64,000 bases of DNA from Liquidambar formosana. Lineage: Eukaryota; Streptophyta; Magnoliopsida; Saxifragales; Altingiaceae. The stretch lies in assembly GCA_039720395.1 (NCBI GenBank), contig CM077827.1, positions 13,617,615-13,681,614 of the forward strand, read 5' to 3'. The translations under genes and the position numbers were made by a program. Of the stretch, positions 10,390 to 19,873 are shown piece after piece. Under the pieces are notes generated by a model. The model did no database searches. It was not told the DNA's origin and worked only from the letters and a program-made list of their open reading frames with translations. Positions within the stretch are counted from its first letter, which is position 1. The number at the start of each line of letters is the position of its first letter.

Positions 10390-11348
10390 TAGAGAGCTTG
10401 ACTCCGAAACATTTATTGGCTTTAATTAATTAGGAAATTTAATTGAATAAGACCGAAATTGCACACACGCGCACGATATTTGGCACTTGTTATCCCTCGA
10501 TGGCAGTCTGATTAGAGACCCGGGTTCCATTTAGTTCCTATGGGCAACTCGATTCAGCACCATCAACCCACGGCCTGTGCCACTAGCCTGTAATAAGCTA
10601 GTGAGCACGCTAACGGGTCGCTCTTTGAGCACCCTAGCCTGGGTAACCCTTGAAGAAGAAGTACCCCCAATTGACCAACCACACTAGTGTCCCCCGAAAC
10701 CTTTGCATAGCCTTGCTTGAATGTATGTCATATCGCATGTCATGTTGCATCCATACTCATTTGTATAGCGCGGGTATGGGACGAGGCCCACGTTGTACAT
10801 GAGCTTTCTAGTTTGAGCCCGAATTGAGGGAAGATTGAGTGCTGTTGTAATTGGACCTAGGCCCATTGGAAAAAAGGAAAAGAAAATGATGATAATGAAC
10901 AAAATGGGCCTGGAATCCAAATGAGGTGCAAGGTGTGAGCATGACGGGCTCAAACGAAAAAGCTGATGGACCACGTAGACCTGCTGAGAGTTAGGAACAA
11001 GACCGCTATGATGAATGAACACAACCCATCTAAAACTGAACATTGAAGTCCAATATCATTCTTCCTAAGGCTTGATGAGTGAGAGGCAAAATAAAGTGTG
11101 ATCTTGTAATTGGACTAAGCCTATCTAAGTGAAAACAATGAAATGGGCTTGGATCCAAAGTGAGTATGTGAGATATGTGTGAACTTGTAACGGGCCAAAG
11201 GTAGAATGATGTTCGACTTCATAAATTAATATCTGCCCATCATAGACCCTTGGAAGATCTAGTGAACATGACAAGGCTCTAGCAATGGGTTTAGATAAGG
11301 GGTTTGAAGGTATTCGGATTGGGCTAGGGGAGAAAGTTTAATGGACAT
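10390..11348 (+). other. Untranslated leader of the Tat element
   Basis: There is no long sense ORF and no recognisable domain. The minus-strand frame at 10684-11043 is not supported by any motif. A leader of this size would include the packaging signal, which I cannot identify by eye. Confidence 0.6.
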
Positions 11349-14210
11349 GTGCTCATTACGCTCAACTCCTGTTTCAGCAAGATTGATTCACCAGGGAGAG
11401 AAGCACCGAGTAGTGTTTGGGCCCGATCTCCGACCACTAACAGATTAAGAAGAGCCCCGGCTGGAAGAATGGCAGAACAGGTGACTTTGGCTGATATCCT
11501 TGAACAGATGAGGAGTGATAGAACCGAGATGAAGGGCTTCATGAATGAAATGCGGGACCGGGTTACTAAGCTTGAGAAAGGGAAAGGGAGAACAGAAGAA
11601 CCACCCGAAACTGAGGAGAAAGGAGAGCCCAAGGTTAATGAGGAGGAGCACCCGAAGTGGGAAGATGATGACTATGAGGACTACTTGAAAAGGAAAGAAA
11701 CCAAGGAAAAAGACACCAAAGTAGAGAAGTTGGCGGCAGAAAACGCTGAGATGAAAGCTCGGATGGACCGAATGCAAACAGCATGGCAGAAATCACAAGG
11801 CATGGATGATTACATGTATTCTATGGCGGGGATTACAGCCGACTCCAAGGTGCAACTCCCTCCGAAATTCAAAATAGCCGACTATGAAAAGTTCGATGGC
11901 ACCGGTGACCCCAAACAGCATTTGCGCCAGTACTTGAGCATTGCCCGGATGAGAGGATTGACCGCCGATCAAGTGCTGCACGCCTTCCCTTTATCTCTCT
12001 CGGCAGATGCCTCGAAGTGGTACTATGCACTCGATCCGAAAGTCACGGATTCTTGGGAACTACTGGCTTCAGAATTTACAAACAAGTATGCGTACAACAC
12101 TATGTTGGATGTTACCCTGCGGGACTTGGAAATGACTAGGCAAAAGACGGATGAGACGTTCTCGGAATTTCTGACTCGCTGGAGGGCTAAAGCTGTCAAG
12201 ATGGTGAATAGGCCAACAGAAATTGATCAGATAAACATCATCTTGAGGAACCTGACACCCGTGTACTTTGATCGCATGTTGACTTCCTCTGTCATGAATT
12301 TTGAACAATTATACCAGTGTGGAACTCGTATCGAGGATGCTATTCACCGCGGTCAGATGGATAGGCAGAAGAAAGTATATGGTTCTGGTAGTGGTGGTGG
12401 AAGTGGAAGTGCTAGAGTTAGTGGAGGAACCCAGCCGCAAGCTACAGTGGGAGCCATCCAGCAGGCACAAGCAGCACCAAAAGCGCCAAGGGTGTACCAT
12501 GACTTGGGAGTCCCGTTGTCCAAAGCCTTGGCCAACTTGAGCAAAAGGGACTATCTGAAGCCTTTGGAACCAAGAGCACTGCCGAACCCGATTCCCTCGT
12601 ATTGGAGGCAGAATGAGTTTTGCGACTTCCACCAGCGGATCGGGCATAAGACGGACAATTGCATGCGCCTAAAGAATGAAATCCAAGACCTGATTGATTC
12701 AGGTAAACTACCTCCTCCAGGCGGCGACAAGCCCAATATTCAGAACAACCCTCTCCCCAATTATCGAAACACACCGCCCCCTGCCTACATGAATATGGTT
12801 AGTAATACGAAGGAAATGGAGGATCCGTCACAGTTCATTCTCATGATCAGCATGAAGAAGGCTCCATGGGAAGATTATGACAGTGGGGAAGAAGATATTT
12901 GGGCAGAAATGAAGAAGGATTCCATGCATCTAACCCGCTCGGGGAGGCATTACAAGCCTAATTATCTGGAAGGGGATCATCCCGGAAGAGAATTGAACCA
13001 AGAAGTAAGAGAAAGGATTGAGCAGCAAAACGAGGAGGAGGAGGACAGGATACTGAAGCAGTTAAAGAAAACACAAGCAAGTATAAGCATTTGGGGCTTG
13101 CTGATCGCCTCAAAGAAACATCGCCAGGCTTTACTGGATGCGTTGGCAAGGAAAGAAGTACCAATGGAAACCACACCGGAGCAGGTCCTATCACTTATGG
13201 GGGTTAGCTCGGTGAGCAAGGCTGTGATGACCTTTTCCCATGAAGATTTGCCACTTGAAGGGGCAGGGCATGCCAAGCCGCTCTATGTCACGGTGGAATG
13301 TAGGGATTTGAAAATACCTGTAGTTCTGGTCGATAATGGGTCCGCATTGAATGTTTGCCCGATGCGCACCGCAACTAAGCTAGGGGTTGGCAAGGAGGAC
13401 TTGATACCTTCTGTTGTGACGGTAAGGGGTTATGACAACAGCTGTCGGAGTGTGATGGGAACTTTCAAGGCCGCTTGTAAAATAGGGCCCGTTGAGTCAA
13501 TGGTGGAATTCTGCGTCATGGACATTCCCGCCAACTACAACCTGCTGTTGGGAAGAACTTGGCTACACCCTTTGCAAGCTGTTCCCTCAACCGTGCACCA
13601 GAAAATAAAATTGCCTTGGGATGAAGGGGTTCTAGTGATCCATGGAGACGGAGAAATAACTGGGCAAATATCAGGAGTGAAGGAAGGAAGCGGAGAGTTG
13701 GAATGGAGAGGTTTTGAGCTGGTACAGGTGATTGAAAGGAAGGAAACTGGAAGAGAGAAGGTGTCTCCCGATTTTGGGGAGGGGGTTAGCCATATCGTGA
13801 CCCATATGATGAGAAAACTGGGGTACATGCCCGGAATGGGGCTAGGCCGAAGGGGAGAAGGGATAGCTGAGTTCCCGGATTTCCACATGCAAACCAACCG
13901 GCGAGGGCTCGGATACACTGAAGAGGACGACAAATGCGTCCCCAAGAATGGGAAAACTCTCAATGGTAATTTTGTGAAGGAAGGAGAAGATTTCCCCTAT
14001 TGTGGATTTCCTGAGCCATGGATAGACCGAGGGAGCGGAGAAAGAAAGCCTGGGTTGGAGGTATTCTTTAGCGAGAAATTGAATCTGGAGGATACAGAAA
14101 GGGAACCCTGGAAGAAGAAAATGAAGAGCGAGACTGGGCGGAAAATGTGGATCAGACAAGCTGGAAGGTCTTATTGTCACCTAAGAGCGGCGAAGAAGTG
14201 TTCTCTCTGA
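11349..14210 (+). CDS. Gag-protease polyprotein (Ty3/gypsy Tat)
   Basis: A 953-codon frame makes the particle protein and the aspartic protease that processes it. The likely start is the ATG at 11469 (MAEQVTLADILEQM), codon 41 of the open frame; the upstream part is not gag-like. In order it has a coiled, charged N-terminus, and a retrotransposon gag domain at about codons 175-320 (FDGTGDPKQHL, ADASKWYYAL). A zinc-knuckle-like CX2HX4HX4C lies at about 425-438. The protease active site VDNGSALNVCP is near 660. A G-patch-like segment (KLGYMPGMGLGRRGEG) follows at about 815-860. The protease triad is D-N-G, as in other Tat elements. No internal stop is present. Pol follows after a 172-nt gap in another frame. 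Confidence 0.9.
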   Translation: MLITLNSCFSKIDSPGREAPSSVWARSPTTNRLRRAPAGRMAEQVTLADILEQMRSDRTEMKGFMNEMRDRVTKLEKGKGRTEEPPETEEKGEPKVNEEEHPKWEDDDYEDYLKRKETKEKDTKVEKLAAENAEMKARMDRMQTAWQKSQGMDDYMYSMAGITADSKVQLPPKFKIADYEKFDGTGDPKQHLRQYLSIARMRGLTADQVLHAFPLSLSADASKWYYALDPKVTDSWELLASEFTNKYAYNTMLDVTLRDLEMTRQKTDETFSEFLTRWRAKAVKMVNRPTEIDQINIILRNLTPVYFDRMLTSSVMNFEQLYQCGTRIEDAIHRGQMDRQKKVYGSGSGGGSGSARVSGGTQPQATVGAIQQAQAAPKAPRVYHDLGVPLSKALANLSKRDYLKPLEPRALPNPIPSYWRQNEFCDFHQRIGHKTDNCMRLKNEIQDLIDSGKLPPPGGDKPNIQNNPLPNYRNTPPPAYMNMVSNTKEMEDPSQFILMISMKKAPWEDYDSGEEDIWAEMKKDSMHLTRSGRHYKPNYLEGDHPGRELNQEVRERIEQQNEEEEDRILKQLKKTQASISIWGLLIASKKHRQALLDALARKEVPMETTPEQVLSLMGVSSVSKAVMTFSHEDLPLEGAGHAKPLYVTVECRDLKIPVVLVDNGSALNVCPMRTATKLGVGKEDLIPSVVTVRGYDNSCRSVMGTFKAACKIGPVESMVEFCVMDIPANYNLLLGRTWLHPLQAVPSTVHQKIKLPWDEGVLVIHGDGEITGQISGVKEGSGELEWRGFELVQVIERKETGREKVSPDFGEGVSHIVTHMMRKLGYMPGMGLGRRGEGIAEFPDFHMQTNRRGLGYTEEDDKCVPKNGKTLNGNFVKEGEDFPYCGFPEPWIDRGSGERKPGLEVFFSEKLNLEDTEREPWKKKMKSETGRKMWIRQAGRSYCHLRAAKKCSL

Positions 14211-14382
14211 CGGATGAAACCGTCCCTACCAAGCTTATTGTTGTGGCTGATGGGGATACTAGCACCTGGATCTGGGAACGTGCGGCTAGGGTCACGTATG
14301 GTGTCAAGGCGATTATAAGCCTACTCAGGAGAAGTCTAGGGTTGGGTCTAAGTCTGAGTCCGGGTCGGGGTATGGGTTTGAG
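14211..14382 (+). other. gag-pro / pol junction
   Basis: The gag-pro stop (TGA ending at 14210) and the first pol ATG (14383) lie in different frames. A third frame, 14147-14398, stays open across the gap. Some Tat elements splice an intron here, so expression of pol could need splicing or frameshifting. Several GT and AG dinucleotides are present, and I cannot decide which, if any, are used. Confidence 0.5.
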
Positions 14383-17300
14383 TTGTCCACTGATGTAATT
14401 TCCAATAATTCAAAGAAATTTGATTCTGCTTACTCTGCTGTGTCCCCTAACAATCAAATTGCACAAATGCACGATCTTTTAGACCCAGATGAGCTAATTA
14501 ATGAAAATCAAGATGTGAAAATTGAACCCATTAAAGAAGAGACTATCATTATTAATATAAGCACTGATGAGAAAATCAAGGAAATCCAAATTGGCTCTAC
14601 TCTGTCCATGCAAGAACGCGCAGATCTTACAGCTTTGCTGCAGGAGTTTTCTGATGTGTTTGCTTGGTCGTATGAGGACATGCCTGGAATCGACCCCGCT
14701 ATAGCACAGCATCACATTCCTATTAGGGAAGGAGCAAGGCCCGTTAAACAAAAACTAAGAAGAATGGCACCGGAATGGTCGTTGAAGGTTAAGGAAGAGG
14801 TGACTAAGTTATTAAAAGTGGGGTTTATCAAAACGGTAGATCAGGCGGATTGGATAGCCAATATCGTGCCGGTACCAAAGAAGGATGGAAAGGTGCGGGT
14901 GTGCATTGACTACAGGGATCTTAACAAGGCTTGCCCTAAGGATGACTTCCCCCTACCTCACATCGATGTGTTGGTAGATAACACGGCAGGGAGCGCTCTA
15001 ATGTCATTCATGGATGGGTTCTCAGGATATAATCAGATACGGATGGCGCCGGCAGATATGACTAAGACCACCTTCACAACTGGGTGGGGGACGTATTGTT
15101 ACACGGTAATGCCATTTGGACTTAAAAACGCCGGAGCTACATACCAGAGGATGGCTACCACGCTACTCCACGATATGATGCATCAGGAGGTAGAAGTGTA
15201 TGTCGACGATATGATTGTTAAGGCAGAGACTCGAGAAGGGCATTTAGAGAATCTTAGGAAGTTCTTTGGACGAATCCGGGAATACAGTCTGAGGTTGAAT
15301 CCACAAAAGTGCACATTCGGGGTCACGTCAGGGAAGTTGCTGGGATACATTGTGAGTAGCAGGGGCATCGAGGTAGATCCAACGAAGGTCAAAGCAATTT
15401 TGGAAATGCCATCACCGAAAACAGAAAAGGAGATTAGGGGGTTTCTGGGGCGATTACAGTACATTAGCCGTTTCATAGCCAAGTTAACCCCCACCTGTGA
15501 GCCCATTTTCAAATTGCTTAGGAAAGGGGAGCCTAAGGAATGGAATGAGCAATGTCAACAAGCTTTTGAAGCCATCAAAAGATATCTCCTGAATCCTCCG
15601 GTTTTGGTCCCTCCACGCCCCGGTAAACCATTGTTGCTCTACCTGTCCATCTTTGAGGAAGCTTTAGGAAGCATGTTGGCGCAGGAGGATGATCGTGGTA
15701 TTGAACATGCGATTTATTACTTAAGCAAGAAGCTACAAGGTTACGAAGCAAAGTACAATGCGATAGAGAAGTCCTGTTTCGCTTTAGTTTGGGCTGTGCA
15801 GAAGCTGAGGCACATTCTGCTAAATTTCGAGGTGTGGATAGTGGCAAGAATGGATCCGCTTAAATACTTGTTTGAGAAACCGGCTTTGAATGGTCGTCTA
15901 TCTCGGTGGTTGATTCTACTGGCAAAATTTGAACTTGTATATGTTACACAAAAATCTATTAAGGGAGGGGCTGTTGCCGAGTATTGCGCCGAACACCCAA
16001 TCCTGGGATATGGACTTAATGATGAATTTCCCGACGAGAACCTTCTAGTTGTCGAGTGCGATGAGGCATGGAAGATGTATTTCGATGGGGCTTCGAATCA
16101 GTATGGAGATGGGGTAGGGGTTTTGTTAATAGCTCCTGATGGTTCTCACATGCCGCTGTCGATAAAGTTGAACTTTCAGAACTCCAATAACACAGCAGAA
16201 TATGAGGCATGTGTCGCTGGACTAGAAGCCTTGTTGGCATTGGGAGTCGAAGAAGTGGAGGTATATGGGGATTCAGCCTTAGTAATATCTCAAGTACAGA
16301 GGATATGGAGAACCCGAGAAGAACACCTGAAGCCTTACCAAGGCTACCTAGAGAGACTGACCCAGAGATTCCGGAAAATAACTTTCACGCCCTTACCCCG
16401 AGCTCACAACCAATTCGCCGACGCCTTGGCTACCTTGGCTTCCATGATTCAAATGCCTGCTGGAACCCAGATAGAGCCATTGACCGTCCAACAGAAGTTC
16501 AGACCCGCACATGAAGAGGGGATTTTGGTAATTGACGGAGAGCCAGATGATGGGCACCCTTGGTACTTTGACGTCTGGAACCTCTTGGAAAAAGGAGAAT
16601 ACCCGGAAAATGCCAATAAGAAGGATCGTAGGGCATTAAGGCTGTTCGCCACGCAGTTTATCATCTGCGGAGGGAAATTATTCAAAAGGTCCTATGATGG
16701 GATACACCTTCTTTGCGTAGATCGCCGCATGGGAGAAACACTCATGAGGGAAGTGCATGAAGGGGAGTGTGGGTCACACATGAATGGGAGGATGTTGGTT
16801 AAGAAGCTGCTAAGGTTGGGGTATTACTGGACAACTATGGAAACTGACTGCGTGCAGTACGTCAGAAAGTGCCATCAATGCCAAGTGTACGCCAGTGCAA
16901 ACTACATGCCGCCGGTGGAGTTGCATCAACTGGCATCTCCCTGGCCATTTTCAGTATGGGGAATAGACATCATCGGAGAGATTAAGCCATCTGCAACTGG
17001 TGGATATAAATATATCCTGGTAGCAATCGATTATTTTACCAAATGGGTGGAAGCGGCGGCATATGTAGAATTGAAATCGAAACATGTGGCCAAGTTCGTC
17101 GAAACCAACATAATCTGCCGGTACGGAGTACCCCATGAGATTATTTCAGATAATGGAACGCACTTTGAAGATGAGGTCAAGAAGTTGTTCACAAAATTCG
17201 GTATCCAGCATCACAAATCTTCACCCTACAGGCCCCAGACTAATGGAGCTGTGGAGGCTGCCAACAAGAATGTCAAAACCATCCTCAGTAAAACGGCAGT

Positions 17301-17805
17301 AACCTACAAGGATTGGGTGGAGAAGCTTCCTTATGCATTATGGGGATATCGGACGTCCGTGAGAACTTCCACAGGTGCTACGCCCTATTCATTGGTATAC
17401 GGAATGGAAGCCGTATTACCCGTGGAGCTAGAAGTACAGTCTCTTAGGGTTGCGTTGGAAAGTCAGATTCCGGAGGTAGAATGGGCAAGGGAGCGGTATG
17501 AACAGCTGGCGCTATTGGAGGAAAGAAGGCTCAAGGCATTGTACCATGTGCAAGGTTATCAACGACGAATAGCTCGGGCTTTCAATAAAAGGGTCAGACC
17601 GCGGAACTTGAAGGAAGGGGACTTGGTTCTTAAGGAATTTAGAGCACCTGTGTTCGATCCTCGAGGGAAATTCAAGCCCAATTGGGTGGGGCCCTACGTC
17701 GTCAAGACAATTTACCCGGGTGGTGCGGTCAAGTTAATGGATGGTGATGGGAACGAGTTGGTGAATCCAGTGAATATGGACAGACTCCGTAAATATTATG
17801 TGTAG
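14383..17805 (+). CDS. Pol: reverse transcriptase, two RNase H domains, integrase
   Basis: 1,140 codons, no internal stop. The reverse transcriptase has FSDVFAWSYEDMPG near codon 90, the DYRDLNKACPKDDFPLP motif near 180 and the catalytic YVDD at 273-276. The first RNase H (about 420-540) has LYLSIFEEALGS, lacking the first catalytic Asp. The second RNase H begins MYFDGASNQYGDG (Asp 568) and includes NNTAEYEA and YGDSALV, the archaeal-like type acquired by Tat elements. The integrase has an HHCC finger (about 790-830), then W-G-I-D (Asp 862), SDNGTHF (Asp 923) and NGAVEAANK (Glu 958). A C-terminal segment (GPYVVKTIYPGGAVKL) ends the protein. It would copy the RNA into cDNA and insert it. Confidence 0.95.
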   Translation: MSTDVISNNSKKFDSAYSAVSPNNQIAQMHDLLDPDELINENQDVKIEPIKEETIIINISTDEKIKEIQIGSTLSMQERADLTALLQEFSDVFAWSYEDMPGIDPAIAQHHIPIREGARPVKQKLRRMAPEWSLKVKEEVTKLLKVGFIKTVDQADWIANIVPVPKKDGKVRVCIDYRDLNKACPKDDFPLPHIDVLVDNTAGSALMSFMDGFSGYNQIRMAPADMTKTTFTTGWGTYCYTVMPFGLKNAGATYQRMATTLLHDMMHQEVEVYVDDMIVKAETREGHLENLRKFFGRIREYSLRLNPQKCTFGVTSGKLLGYIVSSRGIEVDPTKVKAILEMPSPKTEKEIRGFLGRLQYISRFIAKLTPTCEPIFKLLRKGEPKEWNEQCQQAFEAIKRYLLNPPVLVPPRPGKPLLLYLSIFEEALGSMLAQEDDRGIEHAIYYLSKKLQGYEAKYNAIEKSCFALVWAVQKLRHILLNFEVWIVARMDPLKYLFEKPALNGRLSRWLILLAKFELVYVTQKSIKGGAVAEYCAEHPILGYGLNDEFPDENLLVVECDEAWKMYFDGASNQYGDGVGVLLIAPDGSHMPLSIKLNFQNSNNTAEYEACVAGLEALLALGVEEVEVYGDSALVISQVQRIWRTREEHLKPYQGYLERLTQRFRKITFTPLPRAHNQFADALATLASMIQMPAGTQIEPLTVQQKFRPAHEEGILVIDGEPDDGHPWYFDVWNLLEKGEYPENANKKDRRALRLFATQFIICGGKLFKRSYDGIHLLCVDRRMGETLMREVHEGECGSHMNGRMLVKKLLRLGYYWTTMETDCVQYVRKCHQCQVYASANYMPPVELHQLASPWPFSVWGIDIIGEIKPSATGGYKYILVAIDYFTKWVEAAAYVELKSKHVAKFVETNIICRYGVPHEIISDNGTHFEDEVKKLFTKFGIQHHKSSPYRPQTNGAVEAANKNVKTILSKTAVTYKDWVEKLPYALWGYRTSVRTSTGATPYSLVYGMEAVLPVELEVQSLRVALESQIPEVEWARERYEQLALLEERRLKALYHVQGYQRRIARAFNKRVRPRNLKEGDLVLKEFRAPVFDPRGKFKPNWVGPYVVKTIYPGGAVKLMDGDGNELVNPVNMDRLRKYYV

Positions 17806-17977
17806 GCAGAGTCGTGACAATTTGGCAAAGTACTCAGTGCTCAAATTAATAATAATAGTTCTTTATTGATTGGGGAAAATCATTACATCTTTTCTGATGC
17901 TTATTCATTAACTCATAAGGGATTAAAAGCAAGTGCATGGGTACAATAGTTGATAGGGGTACGGGGGATAGTCAAGT

Positions 17978-18614
17978 TCATTTCTTCCTCGCCTCTGTTT
18001 CGACCTCTGTTTCCCTTTTCCTCTTGTGTTCTTCTTCTTCCTTTTCCTCTCTCTCCATGTCAGTAAACAGCCAGTTATAGTAGGACCCAGGGGGGCTAAT
18101 CACTTCAGAGGGGGTGACAGCCCAATACACTGCCTTGCTATACCAGTCATTTTCCACGCGATTCACGTGGTTGGGTTTCCAGGGGCAGGTGTAACCAAGG
18201 TGACCCCATTTGATCGGATCCTGGCGTAGCCCTTGCTGACGGCGGATGCGCATAGGAGAGTAGAAAGAAACCTCCTTGAGACCAATCAGCATGACGCTGT
18301 GAGGAAGGATCAGATTTCGAACAGCATGAGAGGTCCTCCACCAAGGACAGAGCCAGCGGATGTTGTGGCAGGATATGGATTCTAACAAATCCCGGGCTTG
18401 CTCGACGTTTGGGAAGGGTTTGATGACCTTCCTGTGACGATAGTGCTGCGGGTGATATGTCCAGATACTCATGGCAGGGTCTTCGACCAGTTTTAGGCGT
18501 TCGAACAGCCAAATCTGCATCACGAAGGAGTAAAGATGGAAGGGTCAACAGACCATGCACGTACGTACATGGGTTATGCACGTACGTGCATGGACAATGC
18601 ACGTACGATCATGG

Positions 18615-18648
<34 letters not shown>

Positions 18649-19327
18649 GGAGGAAAAAATCCGAGAAGATAAAAGAAGAAGAGAGAGAAACCTGTAGAAG
18701 GAGGGGGCTGCCGCCGAAGGAGAAACTGTCGCTTCGCGCCACGCGATCGAGCCCATTCAGAGTATCTGCCAAGACAACCATGCTGGGGTTGAAATCCTTG
18801 ATTTCCGGGATCATGCGCACAATAAAAGTCTCCAAACTCGATGACTCATCTCTGAAAAAGAGGGCGGCAAGAGCACAGAAGCACGCCGCGCGCAGGTAAT
18901 AGACCCGAGCCTGGCCAGCGGGAGGCATGGGACGGGACATGAAGTATTCAGCGAGTTTCGCCACGTCCACTCTGAAACTCGTAGTCCACCCTTGCACCAG
19001 TCGCACAGAAAGGCCTAGGAACTGGGCCACCTCAGCAGCAGGGACCTTGTCAATCGGGGGAAGGAGCAAGCCGTTGAAGCTAGTCCGCCCTATGATACCG
19101 CCGAAATCTTCAAGTGTGGGGCACAACTCATTCAGATTGAATCTGAAGACATGGCGGGTTGGCTTCCAGTATTCTGTAGCAACGAGAAGAAAAGTATAGT
19201 TGATTTTCACCCGACAGTAGTCAAACAAGCACGGGAGGCCGAAAGCTTCTTTGAAATCATCCCGAGCTCGGTTATCAAAGGACAAGAGCCATCGTTTTAT
19301 GTCTTTGACAAACTTAGGGTCTTCCAT
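17978..19327 (-). CDS. Antisense gene A: plant-mobile-domain-like protein, 2 exons
   Basis: Read on the minus strand, exon 1 is 19327-18692 and exon 2 is 18514-17978. The intron (18691-18515) has GT and CAG ends and is phase 0, giving about 390 aa. The join places GGSPLLLQ before IWLFERLKL, the usual order of the LQ-W-L-E motif in plant mobile domain / DUF7745-type proteins. Other family-like phrases are LNELCPTLEDFGGIIGR near residue 70 and LADTLNGLDRV near 190. The last 30 residues are a charged Glu/Lys/Arg tail. The gene ends tail-to-tail with pol, 172 bp apart. The intron holds a palindrome cluster and a long A/T run. Such antisense genes are known in Tat elements; their role is unknown. 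Confidence 0.7.
18556..18613. promoter_or_regulatory. 21-bp-phased palindrome cluster in the gene A intron
   Basis: CGTACG cores start at 18560, 18581 and 18602. The middle unit is ATGCACGTACGTGCAT; the outer ones have one altered arm. A run of about 27 A (plus strand) follows from 18616. Confidence 0.75.
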
Positions 19328-19424
19328 CGTAGGGTTTCAGTGGAGAAGAACGAAGAAGGGGGCTCGTTTTATGCAGAAAAGTTGCCAAATCGACGAAGTG
19401 CGAGAAAAAGGAAAGAAATGGACC

Positions 19425-19503
19425 CATGATCGTACGAGCATAAGCCATGCACGTACGAGCATGGTCTGTGCACGTACGAGCATGGCCTATGCACGTACGT
19501 GCC
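19425..19503. promoter_or_regulatory. 21-bp-phased palindrome cluster before gene A
   Basis: Four CGTACG cores start at 19431, 19452, 19473 and 19494, exactly 21 bp apart, 105-170 bp upstream of the gene A start codon on the minus strand. Arms vary: GAGCAT replaces GTGCAT on one side of three units. A TATAAATA-like GATAAATAGC lies further upstream, near 19610-19618 (minus), which would put the cluster in the gene A leader. Confidence 0.75.
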
Positions 19504-19722
19504 CAGACCCCTTTTTTCGTATTTCTCATCCCCTTTTCTCGATTTTATGGTCTTGTTGCTGTCGTGTGAAGCCTTTTGGGGTGATCTCCCTGTATTAAAC
19601 GGCTTGCTATTTATCCTAGCGCAATGGAAAAAGAAAAATGGTGAACATAACGACATACAAAAGGGGGAAAAGAAAAAAATATAATAAGCCATGTTTGATG
19701 TATCACAGGAGTAACAGTCATA

Positions 19723-19838
19723 TACAGAAAGGGAAGGAGAAATGAGTACATGTCCAAAATTTACAGAAAGGGAAGGAGAAATGAGTACATGTCCAAAATT
19801 TACAGAAAGGGAAGGAGAAATGAGTACATGTCCAAAAA
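19723..19838. repeat. 39-bp tandem repeat, three copies
   Basis: The unit begins TACAGAAAGGGAAGGAGAAA and starts at 19723, 19762 and 19801. The copies are nearly identical. It lies between antisense genes B and A, near the 3' end of B, and could be part of a 3' UTR. Confidence 0.85.
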
Positions 19839-19873
19839 TAAATAAGTATCCCCAAATATCCGAAACAAATACA

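Noticed and set aside
10684..11043. 119-codon minus-strand frame in the Tat leader
   Set aside because: No recognisable domain, no neighbouring exons, and not associated with palindrome clusters.
12309..12774. Long minus-strand frames inside gag
   Set aside because: They are shadows of the gag-pro ORF with no domain of their own; the antisense genes with real support start downstream of pol.
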